In this document: one piece after another, positions 37,128 through 44,786 of the stretch
How positions within the stretch are numbered: the stretch's first letter is position 1
Layout: every line of letters begins with the position of its first letter
NCBI GenBank assembly: GCA_963818645.1
Contig: CAWFTF010000009.1
Location: 62,001 to 126,000 of the forward strand
Source of the DNA: Gp6-AA40 sp963818645
GTDB lineage: Bacteria; Acidobacteriota; Vicinamibacteria; Vicinamibacterales; UBA2999
Reading direction: 5' to 3'
DNA: 64,000 nt
The notes under the pieces: model-generated
Seen by the model: only the letters and a program-made list of their open reading frames with translations
Databases searched by the model: none
Told to the model about the DNA's origin: nothing
Translations under genes and position numbers: made by a program

Positions 37128-38330
37128 ATGAAGACATTCTGGTCATGTGTGCTCGCATGCTTGTGTTTCTTGGCGTTTGTGAGGCCGGCGGCCGCACAGG
37201 ATCAACCCGAACCAGCCACGCGCGCGGGTCAGATCGAGCAGGAGCAGAAGGCAAAGGTCGTTCGTCCGCACCAGCCCGGTACGGCGGAGAGGTTGCTCGA
37301 ATACGCTGAGGGAACGCTCACGACCGGAAGCGGATTTCATCCGTTTTTCATCAGCGCATATGCCGGCGGCGGGTTCACCCTCGGCGCCGGCTACCTGAAA
37401 TACGTCAGCCCGTACAACACGCTCGATGTTCGCGGCAGCCTGACGTTCAACGGATACAAACGCATCGAAGCGGAGTTCATCGCCCCCGAATTCTTCGGGC
37501 GGACGACGCGGCTCTCGATTCTCGGCGGGTGGCGTGATGCGACCGAGGTCGCCTTCTATGGCATCGGTACCGATTCATCGAAGGACAACCGGGTCAACTA
37601 CAGCTTCGAGCAGCCGTACGCCTCCACGCTGCTGACGGTTCGACCGCTGCATCGTGTGTTGCTGGTGTCTGCAGGTGTCGAGGTGTCACAGTGGCAGTCG
37701 GGGCCGGCAGGTGGGCGATATCCGTCGATCGACACGGTCTATACACCGGCTACGCTACCCGGGCTCGGCGCGCAACCGACGTACGTCCATACGCAGGGGA
37801 CGCTCGGGTTGGACTCCCGGCTCTCGGAGGATTACGCGCGCCGTGGAGCGTTCTACGCCGTCACGTTCCACGACTATGCCGACACCGATTCCGAGTTCGG
37901 GTTCAAGCGGATCCAGTACGAAGGGATTCAGCACATTCCGATCCTGCGCGACACGTGGGTGCTCTCGCTGAGGGGCCGCGTCGAGACGACGTCGATCAAG
38001 GGTGACGAGGAGATCCCGTATTTCATGCTGCCGTCACTGGGCAGCGGCTCGACACTGCGCGCCTTTTCCAGCTGGCGCTTCCGCGATCGCAACAGCATGC
38101 TGCTGCAGGGTGAGTGGCGCGTGATGGTGAGCCGCCCGCTGGACCTGGCCCTCTTCTACGACACAGGCAAGGTGACGGCGCACACGAGCGACCTGTCCTT
38201 CGACGGGCTCAAGAGCAACTTCGGCGTGGGCGTTCGATTTCACGGCCCCCTGACCACGCCACTGCGAATCGAGATAGCTCACGGCAATGAAGGACTGAAC
38301 ATCGTCTTTAGTTCGTCGTCCGCATTCTGA
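37128..38330 (+). CDS. Omp85-type (BamA/TamA-like) barrel without POTRA domains
   Basis: 400 residues with a signal peptide ending RPAAAQ. About 60 residues of linker precede a surface-antigen barrel: strands such as GFHPFFISAYAGGGFTLGAGY, a GSGSTLRAFSSWRFRDRN segment at the place of the conserved (V/L)RG(F/Y) loop, and a final strand ending SSSSAF. No POTRA repeats are present, so it is unlikely to be an assembly factor by itself. It starts directly after the GPW-repeat gene stop and ends 13 bases before the kinase-like gene, pointing to a three-gene operon. Confidence 0.75.
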   Translation: MKTFWSCVLACLCFLAFVRPAAAQDQPEPATRAGQIEQEQKAKVVRPHQPGTAERLLEYAEGTLTTGSGFHPFFISAYAGGGFTLGAGYLKYVSPYNTLDVRGSLTFNGYKRIEAEFIAPEFFGRTTRLSILGGWRDATEVAFYGIGTDSSKDNRVNYSFEQPYASTLLTVRPLHRVLLVSAGVEVSQWQSGPAGGRYPSIDTVYTPATLPGLGAQPTYVHTQGTLGLDSRLSEDYARRGAFYAVTFHDYADTDSEFGFKRIQYEGIQHIPILRDTWVLSLRGRVETTSIKGDEEIPYFMLPSLGSGSTLRAFSSWRFRDRNSMLLQGEWRVMVSRPLDLALFYDTGKVTAHTSDLSFDGLKSNFGVGVRFHGPLTTPLRIEIAHGNEGLNIVFSSSSAF

Positions 38331-38343
38331 GGCCCGCCAGGTC

Positions 38344-39996
38344 ATGTCACTTTCCCGCATCCGTTCAGCGTCAATCGGCTGCCTCGCGCTGATTCTTGTT
38401 CTGGCGATTGCGCCCGTGTTCACGGCCGGGCCGAAGTTCTATCCGGACGATCCGCTGCAGCGCGAGCCGGAGAGCCGCGATGCGTCGGGCGCGAAGTCCT
38501 CGGACATCGGTCTCATATATGAGATAGCGATGAACCTGTTCGCTGTGCCGCATCTCAAGCCGTCGAACACGCGCGCGCACAACGCCAATACCGTGGACGA
38601 AGTTCCTGACTCCAGCTGGTTTACCAATCGCATCGGCCGCATGCCCCTTCGTGCCGAGGATCTCGCGCGCGGTCCCAATGTCGATCGCCCGCCTGCACCC
38701 GAGCGATGGCTGATCGTGGCCGAGAAGGGGAGAGGCGCCAAACCCGGCTTTACGGCCCAGGATGCCAACGGCGACACGTGGTTCGTTCAGTTCGACGACA
38801 AGGACCGTCACCAAGCGTCCACCGGTGCTGTCGAAGTGGCGACCAAGATTTTCTGGGCGCTGGGTTACAACCAGGTGCAGACGTTCATCACCACTGTCGA
38901 TCCCAGGCGAGTCGAGTTCGATCCGAAGGCCATGGTCAGGCGTCCCTCTGGTGAGCGAACGCCCTTCGTCAGGAAGGATCTCGAGGATCTGCTCGACCGC
39001 GCGCAGCCAAGTCCCGACGGCACCTATCGCGTCGTCGCTGGACGCCGTCTGACTGGTGAAGTCCTTGGAGGCTTTCGCTACTCTGGCACGCGCCCCGACG
39101 ATCCAAACGATGTCGTTCCTCACGAGCATCGGCGCGAGCTGAGAGCGCTCCGTGTTTTCGGCGCGTGGACCAACCTCACTGACCTGAAGGCGGGCAACAC
39201 GCTCGACACGCTCGTCAAGGAGAACGGCCGTCAAGTGGTCAAGCACTATCTGCAGGACGTCGGATCGACCTTCGGCACGGCGAACGGCGTGCACGACTGG
39301 GACATCGGCTGGGAGCACTTCTACGAAGGTGGCGCGGCGGCGAAGCGTTTCTTGTCGCTCGGGTTTGCGTTGAGCCCATGGCAGACGGTTCCGTACATGG
39401 AGTACGAGTCCGTCGGCAAGTTCGAAGGCGACCGCTTCGATCCCAGAACCTGGAAGCCGCAAACGGCTACGCCGGCCTACATGGAGATGCGAGCGGACGA
39501 CGCGTTCTGGGCGGCGCAGCGGGTGATGGCCTTTACAGACGACCTGATCCGCGCCGCTGTGCGCGCCGGTCAGTACAGCGATGCTGCGGCTGAGGCCCAT
39601 CTCGCGTCGGTATTGATCAAGCGTCGCGACAAGATCGGCCGCACGTATCTTCCCGCGATCAACCCCATCGTCGATCCTCGGCTCGATGGCACCGGCGCGC
39701 TGACGTTCGACAACGCGGCCGTGCGTGCCGGCTTTGCCGAAGCACCCGCGAAGTACCGCGCCGTGTGGTCACGCTTCGACAACGCGGCGGGCACCAGCCA
39801 GCGAATCACGGAGACTGAGAGCGCGACGACGTCGATGACGGCGCCTCGCGATCTGCCGAACGCAGCGGGTAGTTTCATCCAGATCGACATTTCTGCTGAG
39901 AGCGCCGCGAATCCGTCGTGGCGCGAGCCCGTTCGTGTGTACTTCCGTCGCGCTGCTTCGGGATGGACGCTCGTCGGTCTCGAGCGCATGCCCTGA
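38344..39996 (+). CDS. Secreted protein with kinase-like catalytic motifs, uncharacterised
   Basis: 550 residues, signal peptide ending APVFTAG. An EVPDSSWFTNR segment precedes a region like an N-lobe: a strand WFVQFDDKD (near 145-153) and a helix GAVEVATKIFWALGYN. Then AWTNLTDLKAGNTLD has a protein-kinase-like catalytic loop D280-L-K-x-x-N285, and YLQDVGSTFG (D305-x-G307) resembles the metal-binding DFG. The order fits HipA, CotH or Fam20-type atypical kinases. Enzymatic activity and substrate are unknown. The Asp/Asn and DxG residues are all present, so it may be active outside the cytoplasm. Third gene after the GPW-repeat and Omp85-like genes. Confidence 0.65.
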   Translation: MSLSRIRSASIGCLALILVLAIAPVFTAGPKFYPDDPLQREPESRDASGAKSSDIGLIYEIAMNLFAVPHLKPSNTRAHNANTVDEVPDSSWFTNRIGRMPLRAEDLARGPNVDRPPAPERWLIVAEKGRGAKPGFTAQDANGDTWFVQFDDKDRHQASTGAVEVATKIFWALGYNQVQTFITTVDPRRVEFDPKAMVRRPSGERTPFVRKDLEDLLDRAQPSPDGTYRVVAGRRLTGEVLGGFRYSGTRPDDPNDVVPHEHRRELRALRVFGAWTNLTDLKAGNTLDTLVKENGRQVVKHYLQDVGSTFGTANGVHDWDIGWEHFYEGGAAAKRFLSLGFALSPWQTVPYMEYESVGKFEGDRFDPRTWKPQTATPAYMEMRADDAFWAAQRVMAFTDDLIRAAVRAGQYSDAAAEAHLASVLIKRRDKIGRTYLPAINPIVDPRLDGTGALTFDNAAVRAGFAEAPAKYRAVWSRFDNAAGTSQRITETESATTSMTAPRDLPNAAGSFIQIDISAESAANPSWREPVRVYFRRAASGWTLVGLERMP

Positions 39997-40017
39997 GACC
40001 CGTCTGTTTGCAGCCTG

Positions 40018-40140
40018 ACGGCTTGAACGATATCAACTCCCAACTCCCAATCTCCCAACTCTCAACTCCCAATCTCCAACTCCCAACTCCCAAACAAGCT
40101 CGATTAATTGAGAGTTGGGGATTTGGGCGTTGGGAGTTGA
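40018..40140. repeat. CAACTCCCAA word array with inverted arm
   Basis: Between the kinase-like gene and the ligase gene lie about seven imperfect copies of CAACTCCCAA/TCTCCCAACT, then a near-palindrome CTCGATTAATTGAG, then TTGGGCGTTGGGAGTTG, which is complementary to the first arm. The RNA could fold into a long hairpin with the ATTAAT at its tip. Probably a low-complexity intergenic element; it may end transcription from the upstream operon. Confidence 0.6.
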
Positions 40141-40166
40141 CGTGCCTCGCCATATAGACTCGGCTG

Positions 40167-41132
40167 GTGGCCGCGCGCGTCAAAGCCCGCTTCATCCAGC
40201 CGATGTTGCTGCTCTCCACCGATCGGCTCCCTGACGATCCGGCGAAGTGGGAATACCAGCTCAAACTCGACGGCTATCGCGCGATCGCGTTCAAGAGCAA
40301 CGACACGATTCAGTTACGGTCTCGTAACGACAATGATTTCGCGAAACGGTATCCGGCCGTCGTCCGAGGCCTCGCGAAGCTGCCCAACGATACGGTGATC
40401 GACGGCGAGATCGTCGCGCTCGACGACGACGGCCGGCCATCGTTCAACGCGCTGCAGAATTCGAATGGGTCGCGAACATCGATCGTCTACTACGTCTTCG
40501 ACGTGATCGTGCTCGCAGGTCGCGACGTCAGTTCAGAGCCGCTCAGCACGCGTCGCGCCCTGCTCGAGGAAAAGGTCCTGCCCCCGCTCAGTGAGCCGGT
40601 GCGCTACACCGGCGTCCTCGACGCGAGCCTCCGCGACTTGATCCATGCCGTGAAGACACAGGGGTTCGAAGGCCTAGTCGCGAAGCGCCGCAACAGCCGC
40701 TACGAACCTGGTCAGCGGTCGGGCGCATGGATGAAGATGCGGATCAACCGCGGCCAGGAGCTCGTCATCGGCGGCTACACGATCGGCACACGGACGTTCG
40801 ACGCGCTGATCGTCGGCTACTACGAAGGCGATCGGCTGCTGTACGCGTCACGCACACGCAACGGATTCACGCCCGCGTTGCGCCAGCAGTTGTTCAGGAA
40901 GTTTCGCGCGCTCGAAGTCCCCGACTGTCCGTTCGTCAACCTACCCGAGGCGAAGAGCGGCCGATGGGGACAGGGACTGACCAGGGAGAAGATGGCAGAC
41001 TGTCGTTGGCTGAAGCCGGTGCTGGTGGGGCAGTTCGAGTTCGTCGAGTGGACGGCCGACAATCATCTCCGCCACACCAAGTTCGTTGCCTTGCGCGAGG
41101 ACAAGCCCGCGCGCCAGATCCGTCGCGAGTAG
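40167..41132 (+). CDS. ATP-dependent DNA ligase, LigD ligase-domain type
   Basis: 321 residues. Motif I KLDGYR with adenylated Lys near residue 33, motif III YYVFDVIVL, motif IV FEGLVAKRR and motif V WMKMR are present. A C-terminal OB domain (GGYTIGTRTFDALIVGYYEG) follows. This is the stand-alone ligase module of the bacterial end-joining LigD family; no Ku, polymerase or phosphoesterase gene is in the window. Start GTG 40167 is the only reasonable one ahead of motif I. Confidence 0.9.
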   Translation: MAARVKARFIQPMLLLSTDRLPDDPAKWEYQLKLDGYRAIAFKSNDTIQLRSRNDNDFAKRYPAVVRGLAKLPNDTVIDGEIVALDDDGRPSFNALQNSNGSRTSIVYYVFDVIVLAGRDVSSEPLSTRRALLEEKVLPPLSEPVRYTGVLDASLRDLIHAVKTQGFEGLVAKRRNSRYEPGQRSGAWMKMRINRGQELVIGGYTIGTRTFDALIVGYYEGDRLLYASRTRNGFTPALRQQLFRKFRALEVPDCPFVNLPEAKSGRWGQGLTREKMADCRWLKPVLVGQFEFVEWTADNHLRHTKFVALREDKPARQIRRE

Positions 41133-41164
41133 CGGTCAGTATCGACATTCGCGACCGAAGGGAG

Positions 41165-41983
41165 CTACTTGATGTGGGGGCCCATGTGCTCGCTGGACCT
41201 CTCGTTCTCGTTGCAGATGAACTCGAACAATTCGGTCCCGAGCATCAGACGCGCGTTGGTCGTCACCGTCCACGGCTTGGTGTAGTAGGTCGGGTCGGTG
41301 ATGGTGAGCTCGATCTCCAGCCGCCCGAAGTTCGGACGCCGGAACTTCTCGACCACCGTCAGCTTGTCACTGGTGGGAAGACCGCCGTGATCCAGCCATT
41401 GCTTGCCGTTCAGGCCGCGGGTCTCGACGACGAGCGTGTCGCCCTCCCAGCGTCCTTTCGAATAGCCCAACCAGCTCGGATTCAGGTCCTCTGCGAAGTC
41501 GCGGTTGTCCAGATGGACCTGCCGCCACAGGTTGAATGCCTCGTACACGAGGACGACGAGCTTGTCGGTCTGCACGATCTTGAACGGCACGGGAGCCGAG
41601 TTGATCTTCGGGACTCCTTGCGGCAGGCACTGCGCGTCCGGCTCGGTGTATCCGAGCGTGCCGTCCTCACGCGACTTGTGAATCTTGCGCGCCTCGTCGG
41701 TCATCGGCACGTTCTCGATGCCGATGTCGGCGGCGAGGTTCCGGAAGTACCGCATGTTGGGCTGGTAGATTCCTGACAGATCCGGCTTGTCGCCGCTCGT
41801 TCGTGGCGCCGCTGCCGACATGTTCGGCTTGCCATCGGCGCCCACCGGAACGCCGTCCGTCGGCAGATTGCGCCACTGTGCGTGAGCAGAGATGGAGAGC
41901 AGCAACGTGCCCATTGCCGCGATTCCCACACGTTTCCCCCATATTCCCCGGTTCGTGTTGCCTCGTCCTGTCATGATTTGCAT
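41165..41983 (-). CDS. Secreted WEGDTLVVET-type protein, unknown function
   Basis: 272 residues from ATG 41983, with signal-like sequence ending SISAHAQ. Conserved-looking stretches PDLSGIYQPN, RWEGDTLVVETRGLN, KQWLDHGGLPTSDKL and TDPTYYTKPWTV recur in a large paralogous family of secreted proteins in Acidobacteriota, as far as I recall. No catalytic motif is evident. It is convergent with the ligase gene, 32 bases apart. Alternative starts at 41974 or TTG 42019 cannot be excluded. Confidence 0.65.
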   Translation of the reverse strand: MQIMTGRGNTNRGIWGKRVGIAAMGTLLLSISAHAQWRNLPTDGVPVGADGKPNMSAAAPRTSGDKPDLSGIYQPNMRYFRNLAADIGIENVPMTDEARKIHKSREDGTLGYTEPDAQCLPQGVPKINSAPVPFKIVQTDKLVVLVYEAFNLWRQVHLDNRDFAEDLNPSWLGYSKGRWEGDTLVVETRGLNGKQWLDHGGLPTSDKLTVVEKFRRPNFGRLEIELTITDPTYYTKPWTVTTNARLMLGTELFEFICNENERSSEHMGPHIK

Positions 41984-42032
41984 CGTTCGGATTGTCCGTA
42001 TACCCGAGAAAAGGGTCAACTACCTAAACACG

Positions 42033-43082
42033 TCACCGGGCAGCATAGGCTTTGCTGAAGCCGTTCCGACCATTCGTGATGGTGAACGTCCCGTCCGGCG
42101 CGATCGAAGCGCGAATCCAGTGGCCTTTGCATTCGGCCGATTCCTCGAAGTTCGCGATCATGTCTTCCGAGGTATTCGAAGCCTTGTCCTTCTCGAGCAG
42201 CGAGAGGTGGCCCTGCCAGATACCTTCGATTCCTGGCGTCTTCGCGATTCGCTGATAGTGCTGTGTCAACGGCGTGGGTGAGCCTGCTGGTGGGCCACCC
42301 AGACCCTTGCGCGGTCCGTTGTTGACGATGACGACTTGAGGTCTGATCGCGTAGAGAAGACCGGGCGCTCCCGCACCATCGAGCGCGCCGTGACGTCCAG
42401 CCTGCCAGATGGTCACCTGCCCGATCCGGTTGACGGGGCAAGCGAGTTCCATTTCCTTTTCCCAATCGAGATCGGCGAGATCGAGAAACCTGAACTTTCC
42501 ATATGTGAAGAGCGCACCGACCATGAACTGGTTCTCTGGACCTTCTGCCGGCTTGTTGTCGGCAGTCGCACAGAGGGCGTTGGGTCCACCGCCGGCGAGC
42601 GGCTTCGTCATCAGCTGACCGTTCGACGCGACGACGTCGATCTGAACGCCCTTCATCGGAATCGTATCGCCGGCCTTGAGGATGGTTCGCTTCGATGCGC
42701 AGGCCGCGAGGTAGATGTCGCGCCACCGCTGATTGGCGGGTTCGATGAAGTCGCCGCGATCGAAGCAGCGGCCGATCGGCACGAGCTTGGCGAGTTCCTG
42801 AAGGCCACCGGCGTGATCCGCATGGAAGTGGCTGAGCACGAAGTAATCAATCTTCGCCAGCCCAGCCTGCTTGACGACGTCTGCGATCCGTTTGCCGTCG
42901 CGCCCGTCCACTTCCCAGCCCGCGTCGTAGAGCAGCGATTCTCCCGAAGGAGACACGACCAGCGTTGCGGCGCCGCCCTCGACGTCGATCCAATAGATAT
43001 CGAGCGTGCGTCGTTGGGCGCTCGGCAACGCCGTGCACAGCAGAACGAGCAGAATGACAGCGAGCGATCTCGGTGGACGCAT
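42033..43082 (-). CDS. Secreted metallo-beta-lactamase-fold hydrolase
   Basis: 349 residues with a signal peptide (LAVILLVLLCTALPSAQ). The MBL metal motif HFHADHAGG (H85, H87, D89, H90) and a preceding VVSPSGESLLYDAGW are clear. The start DIYWIDVEGGAATLV resembles the ComEC/Rec2-like MBL group often seen in exported hydrolases. Substrate unknown. It is divergent from the small protein gene at 43266. Confidence 0.85.
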   Translation of the reverse strand: MRPPRSLAVILLVLLCTALPSAQRRTLDIYWIDVEGGAATLVVSPSGESLLYDAGWEVDGRDGKRIADVVKQAGLAKIDYFVLSHFHADHAGGLQELAKLVPIGRCFDRGDFIEPANQRWRDIYLAACASKRTILKAGDTIPMKGVQIDVVASNGQLMTKPLAGGGPNALCATADNKPAEGPENQFMVGALFTYGKFRFLDLADLDWEKEMELACPVNRIGQVTIWQAGRHGALDGAGAPGLLYAIRPQVVIVNNGPRKGLGGPPAGSPTPLTQHYQRIAKTPGIEGIWQGHLSLLEKDKASNTSEDMIANFEESAECKGHWIRASIAPDGTFTITNGRNGFSKAYAAR

Positions 43083-43265
43083 GACACCTCCTGCGTGCAG
43101 CCTCTTCTATCACTCTCGGGTCCGGCTTGCTACGCCCGGCTCATGCGCAGCGTCAGTGAATCTACGGATTCGGATTCTCCTTACAGACGTGAAGGTGGTG
43201 TTGGGTGTACGGTTTTTGGGCGGAAATTCGTTCCATCAGAAGACGTCCCAAATCGGGAGGCAGGT

Positions 43266-43637
43266 ATGCCATCGAACGAGCACACGGCTATCGGAACGAT
43301 TTCAGACATCACGAAGAACCTCGAGCGTGTGGAAGCCGGATCGCCGTCGCTCTCCGTGGCGCTGCCGTCGCTCTCGCCAGGCACGCATATCACCGTCCAC
43401 ACGAGAAACACGTGCTACCGCATGGAAGTAATGGATGGGTCGGCAAGACGCGTGATGATCAGCGGCGGATTGCTGTTTCCGCAGGGCGACGAAGTGGAAG
43501 TGATCGGCGCGACCGATGACGAAGGCGTGCGTGTGGGATGGATCGTCGAAGGCTTTCAAATCGAACTTTCCACCGCTCGCGGCCCCGTACTTACATCGAT
43601 TGTCGAATCGCTCTCAGTGCGACAGCGCGAGGGCTAG
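43266..43637 (+). CDS. Small conserved protein, HTRNTCYR/GGxLFP type (paralogue 1)
   Basis: 123 residues behind a GGGAGG site. It shares a long segment with the protein at 48321: HTRNTCYR, then DG(S/A)xRRV, GG(L/K)LFP, VEVIGAxDDEGVxVGWIV and RGPVLTSxVES. The strand-rich pattern suggests a compact beta-barrel domain. I recall similar unnamed domains in many bacterial phyla but can give no function. Its 3' end overlaps the convergent AAA ATPase gene by 24 bases. Confidence 0.7.
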   Translation: MPSNEHTAIGTISDITKNLERVEAGSPSLSVALPSLSPGTHITVHTRNTCYRMEVMDGSARRVMISGGLLFPQGDEVEVIGATDDEGVRVGWIVEGFQIELSTARGPVLTSIVESLSVRQREG

Positions 43638-44621
43638 CGCAACCAGAGCCACTACCAGCGCGGATACGCTGGTCATCATCACAGCCGGGAGCGTCAGCGC
43701 AGAAAGCTGATGCTGTCCACGCTTCAGTTCATTGACGAGCTCCGTCGCCGGCGAAGTGTTTTCCATCAGTGACTGCTTCATCACTCGCTTCGCAGCGAGT
43801 ACTTCGCGAATGCCTTCCTCGAAGTGCCGCTGGTGAATCACCTTGAGCCCGTCGGCACCGGGTTCTGCCGCCGCACCCATCGCTGCCTTGAGGACCGCGT
43901 TGCGGATATCACCGCCGCTCGCCTCGTACCGCTCCGCCAGCGCGCGAAAATCGACATCTTCGGCAATGGGCGTGCGGGCGTGGAGCTGGAGCTGCCAGAT
44001 CCGTTCACGCTCGGGCGCACCTGGCAACTCGAACAGCACGTGGGTGCGAATCCGTCGCTCGAATGCGGGATCGAAATTCGCCGCGAGGTTGGTGGCGAAG
44101 ATGACGACGCCGTTGAACCGCTCGATCTCCTGGAGCAGCACGTTGATCACGGTGTTGGTCTCGCGGACGAACCCGTGATCGAGCGACACCGCTCGCCGTG
44201 ACGCAATCGAGTCCGCTTCGTCGAAGAGCAGCACCGCGTTCTCTTTGCGCGCGAGGCGGAACGTGGTGACGATGTTCTTCGGTGTCTCGCCCATCCACAT
44301 CGACTCGACTTGGTCGTAGCGGACGATCAGGAGTCGCCGGCCGAGTGCGTGAGCGATCGCTTCGGCGCAAATCGTCTTGCCGGTACCCGGTGCGCCTGCG
44401 AAGTTGAATGCCAGCGCCAGGCTGGTCGGGTGGCGTTCGCGCAGACCCCACCTGTTGAAGATGAGATCGTGCTGCGTCACGTGCGCGAGCGCCTGATCGA
44501 GCGATCGTCGCGTTGCCGGCGGCAGAACCACATCGTCGAGCGTCCGCTGCGGGACCACGGTTTCAACGATGCGGCGCGAGTCGAATGTACCGCTGAGTAC
44601 GCGAAGGATCGGGTTCGACAT
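43614..44621 (-). CDS. AAA ATPase with C-terminal membrane anchor
   Basis: 335 residues. Walker A GAPGTGKT (76-83), Walker B VLLFDEAD (130-137), sensor-1-like VVIFATNLAANFDPAFERRI, and the arginine-rich second region are intact. After the AAA lid a C-terminal segment of about 25 hydrophobic residues ends the protein, an uncommon tail-anchored arrangement. It has no protease domain. Divergent from ftsH (165 bases between starts), which suggests a membrane-associated unfoldase or chaperone role; inference only. Confidence 0.82.
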   Translation of the reverse strand: MSNPILRVLSGTFDSRRIVETVVPQRTLDDVVLPPATRRSLDQALAHVTQHDLIFNRWGLRERHPTSLALAFNFAGAPGTGKTICAEAIAHALGRRLLIVRYDQVESMWMGETPKNIVTTFRLARKENAVLLFDEADSIASRRAVSLDHGFVRETNTVINVLLQEIERFNGVVIFATNLAANFDPAFERRIRTHVLFELPGAPERERIWQLQLHARTPIAEDVDFRALAERYEASGGDIRNAVLKAAMGAAAEPGADGLKVIHQRHFEEGIREVLAAKRVMKQSLMENTSPATELVNELKRGQHQLSALTLPAVMMTSVSALVVALVALALALSH

Positions 44622-44786
44622 GAGATCAGCGTACCAGCGTCGCAGTGGCTCAGCTGGCCGACCGCCTATTCACACCGGACCACCAGTCCGATAAGATCAA
44701 GAACACGCTCGGCACGGCGGTCGACGACGGTCGCCTCACGCGCGTTCCTCCATACAAAGCAAGCCATCAACCGCTCGGACGAGCGA

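Noticed and set aside
44310..44786. Upstream extension of ftsH
   Set aside because: It is antisense to the AAA ATPase, and the first membrane helix of FtsH lies after ATG 44787.
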